Under the pieces are notes generated by a model. That model ran no database searches and was not told where the DNA came from. It saw nothing but the letters and a program-made list of their open reading frames with translations. 51,095 bases of DNA from Cellulomonas sp. ACRRI (GTDB lineage: Bacteria > Actinomycetota > Actinomycetes > Actinomycetales > Cellulomonadaceae): the NCBI RefSeq assembly GCF_022346185.1, contig NZ_JAKRMS010000011.1:1-51095 (forward strand). The letters are read 5' to 3'. Position 1 is the first letter of the stretch; every line of letters begins with the position of its first letter. This document shows positions 16,086 to 25,330 of the stretch, one piece after another. The translations under genes were made by a program, and so were the position numbers.

Positions 16086-18572
16086 GTGCCCCTGTCCACG
16101 CCTCAGCCGCGCACGACGGCCCGCCCCGCGCCCGCCCGCACCGCCCCGGCCCGCCTGGTCGCCGCGACGCTCGCGGCGCTGCTGGCGGTCGCCCTCGGCT
16201 GGGCCGGCGCCCCGCGTGCCGCCGCGGCCGACGGCACCGGCGAGGCCGACCGCGGCCCCGTGGTCCTGGTCGGCGTCGCGGGGCTCCGCTGGGACGACCT
16301 GGGCTCGCTGACGACGCCGGCGCTGTGGGAGCTGTCCCGGACGGCCTCGCTGGGCACCACCGTGGTGCGGAGCGCGATCTCGTTCACCTGCCCGTCGATG
16401 GGCTGGCTCGCGGTGTCCGCGGGCGGCCGCGCCACCGACCTGGCGGTCGCGGACGGCAGCTGCCGCACGCTGCGCGACCCGCTGGCGAACGGCGCGGTGC
16501 CCGGGTGGTCGGACTACCAGGAGGCGATGCGCGCGTCCTCGTACGACTCCCGGCTCGGCCTCCTGGGCGACACGGTCGCCACGGCCGGCCTGACCGCGAC
16601 CGGGATCGGCCCCGGCGCGGCGATCGCGCTGGCGGACGCGGACGGCACGCCGGTCGGCGCCCACGTGCGCAACCCGGCGGACGCGGGCGGGCTGGAGGAC
16701 GCCGTCGCGGGCGCCCTCGACGGCTCGCAGCTCGTGGTGGTCGACGCCGGCACGGTGCGCGACCCCGGCTACCAGACCCGGGGCCGCTCCGAGGCCGACA
16801 CCGACGTCCCGAGCGACGCCCAGGAGGAGCCGCCGGTCTCCGGCACCGACGTGGTGATCGAGCCGACCCGCGCCGAGCAGGTGCAGGAGATCGACGCCCG
16901 GATCGGGGCGGTGCTGGACGCGGTCGCCGACGCGGGCAGCGACCCGACCGTGCTGCTGTTCTCGGTGGCGGACTCGAACCGGCGCGCGAACCTGCAGGTG
17001 GCCGCGGCGGCCGGCCCGACCCCCGACGGCGGCACGTACGCGGGCGGCCTCATCGGCTCGTCGTCGACCCGGCAGGACGGCTTCCTGCAGACGACCGACA
17101 TCACGCCGACCGTGCTCCAGGCGCTGGGCATCCGGGACCTGGCGCCGACCGGCGCGCTCGTGGGCTCGGTGATCCGGTTCAGCCCGGACGACGCGACCGC
17201 CGGCGCGCGGGTCGCGTACCTGATCGACCAGAACCGGCACGCGCAGGCGGCCGCGCCGCTGGTCGGCGGGTTCTACGTGCTCTGGGTCGGCCTGAACCTC
17301 GCGCTGTACCTCCTGGTGATGGTCGGGCTGAACAACCGCGTCCGCCTGTGGTGGACCCGGCTGATCTCGCGGCTGCGCCGCCGGCCGCCGGGCGTCGGGC
17401 ACCCGCGGCGCGTGCTGCACGGCCTGCGGGTCGGCGCCGTCGCCGTGGCCGCGGTGCCGGTGTCGACCTTCCTCGCGAACCTGCTGCCGTGGTGGCGCGC
17501 CGGCAACCCCGCCTGGGCGCTCGCCGGGGCGGTCGCGCTCTGCTGCGCGGCGATCGTCGCGGTCACCCTGCTGCCGCCGTGGTGGCGCGGTCGGCTGCTC
17601 GGCCCGATGGGCGCCGTCGGGGGCATCACCGCCCTGGTGCTCGCGGTCGACGTCGCCACCGGCGCGCGGCTCGCGCTCGACTCGATGATGGGCCCGGGCT
17701 CGCTGGTGGCCGGCCGGTTCTACGGCTTCGGCAACCCGGCGTTCGCGCTGTTCGCCACGGCGATGATCCTCACGGCGGTCGCGTTCGCCGACCCCCTGCT
17801 GCGCGCGGGGCGCCGCGGCGCCGCCGTCGCGGTGGTCGCCGCGGTCGGGCTGGTCGCGGTGGTCGTCAACGGCAGCCCGTCGATCGGCGCGGACTTCGGC
17901 GGCCCGCCGGCGCTGGTCCCCGGGTTCGCCGTCCTCGCCCTGCTCACGGCCGGCATCCGGCTGACCTGGCGGCGGGTGCTCGCGGTGCTGGCGGCGGGCG
18001 CCGTCACCGTCGTGGGCATCGCCGTCGTCGACTGGCTGCGCCCGCCGGACGCGCGCACCCACCTGGGCGCGTTCGTCGAGACGGTGCTCGACGGCGGGCT
18101 GTGGACGGTGCTGCTGCGCAAGGGCGAGACCAACCTGCGGATCCTGTTCGGCAGCGAGCAGACGCTGCTCGCGATCGGCGGCCTGCTGCTGGTCGTGCTG
18201 CTGGTGGGGCGCCCGGCCAGGTCCGCGGTGAGCGCGCCCGACGGCGGGCCCTACGCCTGGCTGTCCGCCGGCGCGCCGCTGCGGCAGATCGGCACCGACG
18301 CGCCGATGCTGATGAAGGGCCTGGTCGCACTCGCCACCACGCTGGGCATCGGCTTCGCGCTCAACGACTCGGGCGTGGTGGTGCCGGCCACCGGGATCGG
18401 GCTGGCGGTGCCCCTGCTCGCGGCGGCCTGCTCGACGTGGATGCTGCTGCAGCAGCCCGCGGCTCAGCGCGGCCCGGGCAGCCTGGCCCCGACCATCCCC
18501 GGCAGCACCGGCCCCGGCACGGAGACGGGTCGCACCGCGTCGGCGAACGCGCAGGGCCTGCCGAACAGGTAG
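16086..18572 (+). CDS. Large membrane protein with alkaline-phosphatase-like ectodomain
   Basis: Conserved actinobacterial-type membrane protein of 828 residues. A signal/anchor helix (about 22-45) leads into an extracytoplasmic region to about 385. That region resembles the alkaline phosphatase superfamily in layout (VVLVGVAGLRWDDL near the start, LFSVADSNRR, and GGLIGSSSTR before TTDITPTVLQALGI), although I cannot place a full metal site. About nine to ten transmembrane helices follow from 390. GTG at 16086 follows TACGCT by six bases. The last 109 bases overlap the end of the convergent GGDEF/EAL gene. Function unknown; envelope polymer modification is possible. Confidence 0.8.
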   Translation: MPLSTPQPRTTARPAPARTAPARLVAATLAALLAVALGWAGAPRAAAADGTGEADRGPVVLVGVAGLRWDDLGSLTTPALWELSRTASLGTTVVRSAISFTCPSMGWLAVSAGGRATDLAVADGSCRTLRDPLANGAVPGWSDYQEAMRASSYDSRLGLLGDTVATAGLTATGIGPGAAIALADADGTPVGAHVRNPADAGGLEDAVAGALDGSQLVVVDAGTVRDPGYQTRGRSEADTDVPSDAQEEPPVSGTDVVIEPTRAEQVQEIDARIGAVLDAVADAGSDPTVLLFSVADSNRRANLQVAAAAGPTPDGGTYAGGLIGSSSTRQDGFLQTTDITPTVLQALGIRDLAPTGALVGSVIRFSPDDATAGARVAYLIDQNRHAQAAAPLVGGFYVLWVGLNLALYLLVMVGLNNRVRLWWTRLISRLRRRPPGVGHPRRVLHGLRVGAVAVAAVPVSTFLANLLPWWRAGNPAWALAGAVALCCAAIVAVTLLPPWWRGRLLGPMGAVGGITALVLAVDVATGARLALDSMMGPGSLVAGRFYGFGNPAFALFATAMILTAVAFADPLLRAGRRGAAVAVVAAVGLVAVVVNGSPSIGADFGGPPALVPGFAVLALLTAGIRLTWRRVLAVLAAGAVTVVGIAVVDWLRPPDARTHLGAFVETVLDGGLWTVLLRKGETNLRILFGSEQTLLAIGGLLLVVLLVGRPARSAVSAPDGGPYAWLSAGAPLRQIGTDAPMLMKGLVALATTLGIGFALNDSGVVVPATGIGLAVPLLAAACSTWMLLQQPAAQRGPGSLAPTIPGSTGPGTETGRTASANAQGLPNR

Positions 18573-21304
18573 CCCTGCGCCAGGTCGCAGCCGAGCGCCC
18601 GCAGGGCGGTGTACCGCGCCTCGTCCTCGACGCCCTCGGCGATCACGTCGGCGCCGAGCGACCGGCCCAGCGCGACGACCGCCTCGACCACGCCCGCCGC
18701 GCGCGGGCCGGCGGCACCGGACCCGCCGAGCTCCTGGACGAAGGACTGGTCGATCTTGAGCAGCGTCACCGGGTAGTCGTGCAGCCGGGACAGCGACGAG
18801 TACCCGGTGCCGAAGTCGTCGATGGCGACGCCCACCCCGAGCTCGCGCAGCGCGCTCAGCACGGGCACCGCCCGGGCGTCGTCGGCGAGCGCGCTCTCGG
18901 TGACCTCGATGCCGAGCCAGCTCGCCGGGGAGTCGTAGGCCGCCAGCAGGTCGACCACCAGGGTCACGAGGTCGGGCCGCTCCTGCCCGCCGGCGAACTG
19001 CCGGGGCGAGACGTTCACCCACACCCGCAGCCCCGCGCCGGTGCTCCGGTTGTGCGCGGTGACCTCGGCGAGCGCCCGGTCGAGGGCCCAGGCGCCGAGC
19101 TCGCCGATCAGCCCGGTCTCCTCCGCCACCGGGATGAACTCGGCCGGGGACACGGGCCCGCGGGTGCGGCTGGTCCAGCGCATCAGCGCCTCGACGCCCT
19201 CGACCCGGCCGGTGACCAGGTCGACCTCCCCCTGGTAGACGAGCGACAGCTCGCCCTCCTCGGTCGCCCGGCGCAGGTCGGCGGCCATCGTGAGCCGCTG
19301 CCGCGCGTGGTCCGCGCCGTGCTCCTGGTACCACTCGTGGCAGCCGCCGCCGGCGGCCTTCGCCCGGTACATCGCGACGTCGGCGCACCGCAGCAGCTCG
19401 TCCCAGGCCGCGCCGCCCGGCTCGGTGTGCACCACCCCGACGGAGCAGCCGACCGCGAACTCCTCGCCGCGGACCTCGAACGGCTCGTCGAACGCCGCGA
19501 CCAGCCGCAGCGCGACCTGGTCGGCCGCCTCCGGCGTGGCGTCCGGCAGCAGCACGACGAACTCGTCGCCGCCCAGGCGCGCCGCGACCGCCCGCTCCGG
19601 CAGGTCGGCGCCCACCCGCCCGGCGGCCCGCTGGAGGAGCTGGTCGCCGACCACGTGGCCGTACGAGTCGTTCACGAGCTTGAACCGGTCCAGGTCGAGC
19701 AGCAGCAGCGCCGTGCCCGCCCTCGAGGTGGTGAGCGCCGCGACCGCCCGCTCCCGGGCGACGTCGCGGTTCGCGAGGCCGGTGAGCGGGTCGTGGGTCG
19801 CGGCGTGGGTCAGCCGGTCCTGGGCGTCGCGGAACCGGGTGACGTCCCGGGCGACCGCGAGCACGGAGTCGACGGAGCCGTCCGGCCCGCGCTCGGGCAC
19901 CGCCCGGACCTCGTACCAGTGGCCCTCGACCTGCGCGGACATGCTGATCAGCCGCCGGGGGTCGGTGTCCGGGTCGCAGCCCGGGTCCGCGGAGATCGCG
20001 ATCATGTGGTGGACGAGCGCGCGCACCGAGTGCATCACCGGCGACCGGTCGGCCAGGTCGCCCACCGGCGCCCCGAGGTCCGCCTCCGACACCCGCGCGG
20101 CGCGGCGCATCGCGGCGTTGACGAACCGGAGCCGGCCGTCGCCGTCGACCCGGGCGAGCGCGTCCGGCGTGTTCCGGGTGATCGACTCCAGGTCGCGGGT
20201 CCGCGCCGCCAGCGCGCGCGTGCGGTCGGCGGCGACCTCGACGGCGCGCAGCTCCGCGGCCGCGCGGGAGGCGACGAGGGAGACGACGAGCGCGGTGAGC
20301 ACGGCGCCGCCGAGCAGCGGGAGCGGGGCGAGCGGCCCGGCGGCGTCCCGCGGTTCCGCGGCGAGCGTCCAGGTGCGGCCCGCCACGGGCACCGCCACCG
20401 CGAGCCGGCCGCCCGCGGCCTGGCGGGCGTCGCGGTCCTCGACGAGCACGCCGAGCACCGCGCTGCCGTCCGTGACCAGGGCGGCGTCCCGCGGCCGGGC
20501 GCTCACGGCGTCGAGCAGCGGGGCGACGGCGAAGGTCGTGACCGTCCAGCCGAGCAGGCGCCGCCGGCGCTCGCCCGTGCTGCCGGGCGCGTCCGCGGAG
20601 TCGTAGACGGGCACCGCGATCGCCGCCTCGGCCTGCGTCCCGCCGCCCGCGCGCGCCACCTTGCCGACGTCGGAGACGTCGACGGGGGCCGCGGGGGCCG
20701 GGTAGGCGGCGCTCAGCACCGGCTGGCCGGCGTCGCGCGCCGCCGCGAGCGCGTCCGCCACCGCCGCCGCGCCCGCGGCGTCGTCGGTGCCGGCGGCCAG
20801 CACGTCGAGCAGGGAGGACGACCCGAGCCGCACGACGCGCGCCACGTGCACGTCGCCCGGCACGGCCGCGCCCCCGGTGGGGAGCACGTCCAGCGCGCCG
20901 GCGCGGTCCGCCGGGCTCGCGGGCGCCGGGAGCCACCCGACGCCCGAGGTGAGCACCGGCGCGGACACCGGGACGGCGGTCGGGTCCGCCCCGGGTGCCG
21001 GCGCGCCGGCCAGGACGCGCAGGTGGCCCTCCCACGCCGCCGCGGCGTCGTCCCACGACGTGCCGGTCGCGGGCGTGAGGAGGGACGCCGAGGTCGACGC
21101 GACCCGGAGCTGCCCGCCGAGCCGCGCGGTGAGGGCCTCCGCGGACACCGCGAGGTCGGCGCGGGTCGCCTGCTCCGCGCGGTCCCGCTGCTGGTGGGCG
21201 TCGAACGCCGAGGCGACCAGGGACAGCACGAGCCCGACGGGCACCAGCACGAGCACCACGAGACGCACCCGCCTGCGGGCGCGACCGCCTGCGTCGCTCT
21301 GCAT
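18464..21304 (-). CDS. Membrane GGDEF/EAL cyclic-di-GMP enzyme with PAS domain
   Basis: Signalling protein of 946 residues. Helix 1 (about 13-33), an extracytoplasmic sensor region to about 320, helix 2 (about 322-345), a PAS-like domain (about 370-490), a GGDEF domain with intact RLGGDEF (near 576), and an EAL domain with VEALMRW (near 703), NVSPRQF, DDFGTGYSS (near 828) and AEGVE. Both catalytic signatures are present, so it could make and degrade cyclic-di-GMP; no RxxD inhibitory site precedes GGDEF. ATG at 21304 has GGGGAGGGG five bases upstream. Its 3' end overlaps the convergent gene. Confidence 0.92.
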   Translation of the reverse strand: MQSDAGGRARRRVRLVVLVLVPVGLVLSLVASAFDAHQQRDRAEQATRADLAVSAEALTARLGGQLRVASTSASLLTPATGTSWDDAAAAWEGHLRVLAGAPAPGADPTAVPVSAPVLTSGVGWLPAPASPADRAGALDVLPTGGAAVPGDVHVARVVRLGSSSLLDVLAAGTDDAAGAAAVADALAAARDAGQPVLSAAYPAPAAPVDVSDVGKVARAGGGTQAEAAIAVPVYDSADAPGSTGERRRRLLGWTVTTFAVAPLLDAVSARPRDAALVTDGSAVLGVLVEDRDARQAAGGRLAVAVPVAGRTWTLAAEPRDAAGPLAPLPLLGGAVLTALVVSLVASRAAAELRAVEVAADRTRALAARTRDLESITRNTPDALARVDGDGRLRFVNAAMRRAARVSEADLGAPVGDLADRSPVMHSVRALVHHMIAISADPGCDPDTDPRRLISMSAQVEGHWYEVRAVPERGPDGSVDSVLAVARDVTRFRDAQDRLTHAATHDPLTGLANRDVARERAVAALTTSRAGTALLLLDLDRFKLVNDSYGHVVGDQLLQRAAGRVGADLPERAVAARLGGDEFVVLLPDATPEAADQVALRLVAAFDEPFEVRGEEFAVGCSVGVVHTEPGGAAWDELLRCADVAMYRAKAAGGGCHEWYQEHGADHARQRLTMAADLRRATEEGELSLVYQGEVDLVTGRVEGVEALMRWTSRTRGPVSPAEFIPVAEETGLIGELGAWALDRALAEVTAHNRSTGAGLRVWVNVSPRQFAGGQERPDLVTLVVDLLAAYDSPASWLGIEVTESALADDARAVPVLSALRELGVGVAIDDFGTGYSSLSRLHDYPVTLLKIDQSFVQELGGSGAAGPRAAGVVEAVVALGRSLGADVIAEGVEDEARYTALRALGCDLAQGYLFGRPCAFADAVRPVSVPGPVLPGMVGARLPGPR

Positions 21305-21491
21305 GCGCACCCCTCCCCGAGCCCGCGGCGGCCGGACCCGTCCGACCCGGGGCCCCGCCGTACCCGTCCCATCGGCCGGAAGGCCGGTCCGGACGACCCC
21401 GCGGGGCAAGTTCACCCGGGTGCCGCCCCCCCGACCACCCACCCGCGAGCCGGTGCCCCGCGGCAGGCCCGTCTCACCTACACTCGCGTCC

Positions 21492-21800
21492 GTGATCTTC
21501 AAGTCCGTGGGCGAGGGCAGGCCCTATCCCGACCACGGCCTGGTCACGCCCAAGCAGTGGGCCGACGTCCCGCCTCGCCAGGTGCGCCTGGACGAGCTGG
21601 TGACCACCAAGCGCACGCTGAACCTGGACAACCTCCTGTCGGAGGACTCCACGTTCTACGGCGACCTGTTCGCGCACGTCGTGCAGTGGCGCGGCGTCCT
21701 GTACCTGGAGGACGGCCTGCACCGCGCGGTGCGCGCCGCCCTGCAGCAGCGGCCCGTGCTGCACGCGCGCGTCCTCGTGATCGAGTCCGATGAGCGCTGA
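21492..21800 (+). CDS. Conserved 102-residue protein annotated in relatives as VapB-like
   Basis: Small soluble protein beginning MIFKSVGEGRPYPDH and containing VPPRQVRLDELVTTKRTL and HVVQWRGVLYLEDGLHRAVR. This family is conserved in Micrococcales and is sometimes labelled a VapB-type antitoxin; I see no adjacent PIN toxin, so that label is doubtful. GTG follows TACACT (21479-21484) by seven bases, a leaderless pattern. Its last 11 bases overlap the start of the LytR_C gene, so the two are coupled, which suggests an envelope-linked housekeeping role more than a toxin-antitoxin pair. Confidence 0.75.
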   Translation: MIFKSVGEGRPYPDHGLVTPKQWADVPPRQVRLDELVTTKRTLNLDNLLSEDSTFYGDLFAHVVQWRGVLYLEDGLHRAVRAALQQRPVLHARVLVIESDER

Positions 21801-22470
21801 CCGCACGCCGGACGCCGCCCGTCAGCGCCGCCGCCGGCACACCCGCGAGCGCCAGGCCGTCGTGTTCGGCGTGCTGCTCGGCGGCCTCGCCGTCGCCGCG
21901 TTCGGCGCCGCCGCCGTCTACACCGGGAACGTGTCGCTGCCGTTCCTGTCCCGCGACTTCTCGTCCCCCGAGCCGACGGGTCTGGCCGCGGAGGACTCGC
22001 CGTGCCCGCCGGAGGGCGCCACGCCGGTCCCGTACGGCCAGGTCTCCCTGAACGTCCTGAACGGCACCACCCGCGTCGGGCTCGCGGGCGACACCGCCTC
22101 GGCGCTCTCGCAGCGCGGCTTCACCGTCGCGCAGCAGCTGAACGCGAGCCAGATGGGCTACTCGACGTACGCGGGCACCGCGCTGATCCAGTTCGGCACC
22201 CAGGGCGTCGCCGCGGCCTACACCGTCGCCGCGCAGTTCGACACCCCGCAGCTCGTGCTGGACACCCGCGCGGACGCGTCGGTGGACGTCGTCGTCGGGT
22301 CGTCCTACAACGCCCTGGTCGCCGCGTCGGACGTGGTGCTCGTGGCGGACCAGCCGTTCGCCGTGCCCGAGGGCTGCATCGCCCTCGACCAGGTCACCCC
22401 GGTCCCGCAGGCCACCCCGCCGCCGGCCACCGAGGCCCCGGCGGAGGAGCAGGCCGCGGCCGAGGGCTGA
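21790..22470 (+). CDS. LytR C-terminal domain membrane protein
   Basis: Single-pass protein of 226 residues. A basic N-terminus, a transmembrane helix (about 22-46), then an extracytoplasmic LytR_C domain starting QVSLNVLNGTTRVGLAG with DTASALSQRGF, and an Ala/Pro/Glu-rich tail. LytR_C domains occur alone or attached to LytR-CpsA-Psr wall-polymer ligases, whose activity they may modulate. The start overlaps the upstream small gene. The paired cysteines in the ectodomain (about 73 and 197) could form a disulfide. Confidence 0.85.
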   Translation: MSADRTPDAARQRRRRHTRERQAVVFGVLLGGLAVAAFGAAAVYTGNVSLPFLSRDFSSPEPTGLAAEDSPCPPEGATPVPYGQVSLNVLNGTTRVGLAGDTASALSQRGFTVAQQLNASQMGYSTYAGTALIQFGTQGVAAAYTVAAQFDTPQLVLDTRADASVDVVVGSSYNALVAASDVVLVADQPFAVPEGCIALDQVTPVPQATPPPATEAPAEEQAAAEG

Positions 22471-22491
22471 GCCGCCCCCGGCCGCCGGCCG

Positions 22492-23829
22492 TCAGCGCTC
22501 CAGCTCGACGCCGCCCGGGACGGACGCCGGGGACGCCGGCTCCTGGCTCGTGCCGCGCCACCGGGCCACGCCGCGCATCACGTGGTAGACGCCGATCGCG
22601 GCCGCGGTGCCGAGCGCGATGCCCTCGAACGTGAGGTCGCCCGCGGTCCACGTGTAGTTGGCGATGCCGATCACCAGCGCGACGGCGGCGGTCGTGAGGT
22701 TCACCGGGTCGGAGAAGTCCACCTTGTTCTGCACCCAGATGCGGGCGCCGAGCACGCCGATCATCCCGTAGAGGACCGTCGTCGCCCCGCCCAGGACGCC
22801 GGCGGGGATCGTGTTGATCAGCTCGCCGAACTTCGGCGACAGGCTGAGCACCAGCGCGGTCGCGGCCGCCACCCAGTACGCGGCGGTCGAGTACACCTTG
22901 GTCGCCGCCATCACGCCGATGTTCTCGGCGTAGGTGGTCGTGCCCGAGCCGCCGCCGAGGCCGGCGAGCGTCGTGGCCAGACCGTCGGCCAGCAGCGCGC
23001 GCCCGGTCAGCGGGTCGAGGTCCTTGCCGGTCATGGCCGCGACCGACTTCACGTGGCCCACGTTCTCGGCGATGAGCACGAACACGACGGGCAGGAACAG
23101 GCCGAGCAGCCGGGGCTCGAAGGTCGGGGCCACGAAGTGCGGCAGCCCGAACCAGTCGGCCGCGCGCACCGCGGCGAAGTCGACCTCGCCGCGCAGCGTG
23201 GCGACCAGGTAGCCGACGACCACCCCGACCAGGATCGACAGCCGGCCGAGGATGCCGCGGAACAGCACCGCGGACAGCACGATCGCCCCGAGCGTGACGA
23301 TCGCCGTGACCGGGGCGGCGCGGAACCCGCTGCACGCGCCGGCGTCGTCGCAGGTGCCCCACGCGGTCGGCGCGAGGTTGAACCCGATCAGCGCGACCAC
23401 GGTGCCCGTGACGACCGGCGGCATGACGAGGTCGATCCACCGCGAACCGGCCAGGTGCACGACCAGGCCGATCACCGCGAGCAGCACGCCGGTGGCGAGG
23501 ATGCCGCCGACGGCCGCGGACTGCCCGCCCGAGGCGGTGGCGGCGACGATCGGGCCGATGAACGCGAAGCTCGACCCCAGGTAGGACGGCAGCCGGTTGC
23601 CCGTCACGAGCAGGAACACCACGGTGCCGACGGCCGAGAACAGCAGCGTGGTCGCCGGGGAGAAGCCGGTCAGCAGCGGCACCAGGAAGGTCGCGCCGAA
23701 CATGGCGACGACGTGCTGCATGCCGATGCCGATGGTCCGCGGCCAGGACAGCCGCTCGTCGGGGGCGACGACCGCTCCCGGCTCGACCCTCCTGCCGTCA
23801 CCGTGCACCCGCCAGCCGATCGCGCTCAC
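22492..23829 (-). CDS. uraA: Uracil/xanthine NCS2-family permease
   Basis: Nucleobase:proton symporter of 445 residues with about 14 helices. Diagnostic segments are GMQHVVAMFGATFLVPLLTG, SSFAFIGP, the substrate-site VFVLIAENVGHVKSV and GGGSGTTTYAENIGVMA, all matching the UraA branch. The GTG start has GGAGGAGG six bases upstream. It is convergent with the LytR_C gene and divergent from the glycosyltransferase gene. No pyrimidine operon is adjacent. Uracil is the likely substrate, with xanthine less likely. Confidence 0.92.
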   Translation of the reverse strand: MSAIGWRVHGDGRRVEPGAVVAPDERLSWPRTIGIGMQHVVAMFGATFLVPLLTGFSPATTLLFSAVGTVVFLLVTGNRLPSYLGSSFAFIGPIVAATASGGQSAAVGGILATGVLLAVIGLVVHLAGSRWIDLVMPPVVTGTVVALIGFNLAPTAWGTCDDAGACSGFRAAPVTAIVTLGAIVLSAVLFRGILGRLSILVGVVVGYLVATLRGEVDFAAVRAADWFGLPHFVAPTFEPRLLGLFLPVVFVLIAENVGHVKSVAAMTGKDLDPLTGRALLADGLATTLAGLGGGSGTTTYAENIGVMAATKVYSTAAYWVAAATALVLSLSPKFGELINTIPAGVLGGATTVLYGMIGVLGARIWVQNKVDFSDPVNLTTAAVALVIGIANYTWTAGDLTFEGIALGTAAAIGVYHVMRGVARWRGTSQEPASPASVPGGVELER

Positions 23830-23995
23830 CGCGGTCCTCCTCCTGAGTCGGCGCCCCGGTCGGTCCGCGCGCCGCAGGGCAGGCTAGCGGCTGACGCGTC
23901 ACCCGTCCGGCCGCGCCCACGGGCCGCACCCCGGCCTCGCAGCGGCCCCGCGTAGGGTGTGCCGCGGCCCGTGACCGTCCGCGTGGAGGTGCCCC

Positions 23996-25330
23996 ATCGA
24001 CCGGCTGCTGCGCTCGCGCGCCGCCCTCTGGACCGCGTTCGTCGCCGTCCACGGCTGGATCGCCTACGTCGGGACCGTGCTGATCCCCGCGCGCGCGTTC
24101 TGGGACCTGGACCTGTACCGGTGGTGGATGTGGCAGGGCCTGCACCAGGGGGTGTGGCCGGTGCTCGACGGCGACTGGGTGTACCCCGCCGGCGCCGTGC
24201 TGCCGATGCTGCTGCCCGCTCTGGTCGACGCCGTGGGCACCCAGCCGTACGCGGTCGCGTGGTCGGCGCTGATCACGCTGCTCGACGCCGTCGCGGTGGT
24301 CGTGCTGCTGCGGTGCGCCGGGCGACCCGCCCGCGCGGACCTGGTGCGCGGCGACGTCGCGGCGCCGGGGCGGGACCCCGCCGTGGGCGCGTGGTGGTGG
24401 CTGGCGTTCGTCCTGCTGCTGGGGCCGGTGGCCGTCGGCCGGCTCGACGCGGTGGTGGCGCCGGTCGTGGTGATCGCGCTGGCGGTCGCGCTGCGGCACC
24501 CCGCGGTCGCGTCCGCGCTGCTCACGTTCGGGGCGTGGGTCAAGGTGGCGCCGGGCGCGCTGCTGCTGCCCCTGGTGCTCGTGCTGCGCCGCCCCTGGCG
24601 GGACCTGGTGCTGCCGGCCGCGGCGGTCTGCGCGGTCGTGGCCGGCGCGGTCGCGGCGGGCGGCGGGCTCGGGCACCTGACCAGCTTCCTGGGCGAGCAG
24701 GGGGAGCGCGGGCTCCAGGTCGAGTCCGTGGCGGCGACGCCGTTCGTGCTGGCGGGGATCGCGGGCGGGATCGGCGGCGACCCCGTGCGGGTCGTGCTCA
24801 ACCAGGAGATCACCACGTGGGAGATCGCGGGCCCGGGGACCGCCGCCGTGGCGGGCGCGCTCGGCGTGCTCCTGCCGGTGGCGCTCGCCGCGGTCACCGG
24901 GCTGCTCGCGTGGGTGCGGCTGCGCACCGGCGACCGCCTGGACACCGCCGGGTTCCTCGCCCGCGGGGCGCTGCTCGTCGCGGTGACGCTGATCCTCGCG
25001 AACAAGGTCGGCTCGCCGCAGTTCGTCGGGTGGCTCGCCGGGCCGGTGGTCGTCGGCCTGGCGCGTCCGGGTGCGGGCGGCGTGCGGTCCTGGCGCGTGC
25101 CCGCGGCGCTGGTGCTGGTGGTCGCCGCGCTCACCCAGGTGGTGTTCCCGATCGCCTACGACGGGATCACGGCGCAGCAGGTCGGCCCGTCGCTGGTGCT
25201 GGTCCTGCGGAACCTGCTGCTGGTCGCGCTGCTCGTGGCGGTGGCCCGCGACCTGGTCCGCGTCGGTCGCGCGGGGTCGCGGGCCACCGGCCCGGGCGAG
25301 GGGGTGCGCGTCAGCGCACCTGCGGCATGA
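23996..25330 (+). CDS. GT87/DUF2029-like membrane mannosyltransferase
   Basis: Polytopic protein of about 444 residues with roughly ten helices. Features include FWDLDLYRWWMW near the N-terminus, GRLDAVVAPVVV, ANKVGSPQFVGWLAG and NQEITTWEI, resembling polyprenyl-phosphate-mannose-dependent transferases of the actinobacterial envelope. The frame has no ATG, GTG or TTG between the upstream stop and GTG 24077. GGAGGT (23985-23990) sits five bases before ATC at 23996, and TAGGGT (23953-23958) gives a fitting promoter, so AUC initiation is proposed. A start at 24077 (417 residues) would remove the first helix. The end overlaps the convergent LLM gene by 20 bases. Confidence 0.75.
   Translation: MDRLLRSRAALWTAFVAVHGWIAYVGTVLIPARAFWDLDLYRWWMWQGLHQGVWPVLDGDWVYPAGAVLPMLLPALVDAVGTQPYAVAWSALITLLDAVAVVVLLRCAGRPARADLVRGDVAAPGRDPAVGAWWWLAFVLLLGPVAVGRLDAVVAPVVVIALAVALRHPAVASALLTFGAWVKVAPGALLLPLVLVLRRPWRDLVLPAAAVCAVVAGAVAAGGGLGHLTSFLGEQGERGLQVESVAATPFVLAGIAGGIGGDPVRVVLNQEITTWEIAGPGTAAVAGALGVLLPVALAAVTGLLAWVRLRTGDRLDTAGFLARGALLVAVTLILANKVGSPQFVGWLAGPVVVGLARPGAGGVRSWRVPAALVLVVAALTQVVFPIAYDGITAQQVGPSLVLVLRNLLLVALLVAVARDLVRVGRAGSRATGPGEGVRVSAPAA

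Noticed and set aside
15974-21793. A plus-strand open frame of more than 1900 codons spanning several genes
   Set aside because: It crosses the membrane-protein and GGDEF/EAL genes in the wrong frame; the composition is Arg/Gly/Pro-rich and without motifs.
21492-21800. Type II toxin-antitoxin system
   Set aside because: No PIN-domain or other toxin ORF is adjacent; the neighbour is a LytR_C membrane protein.
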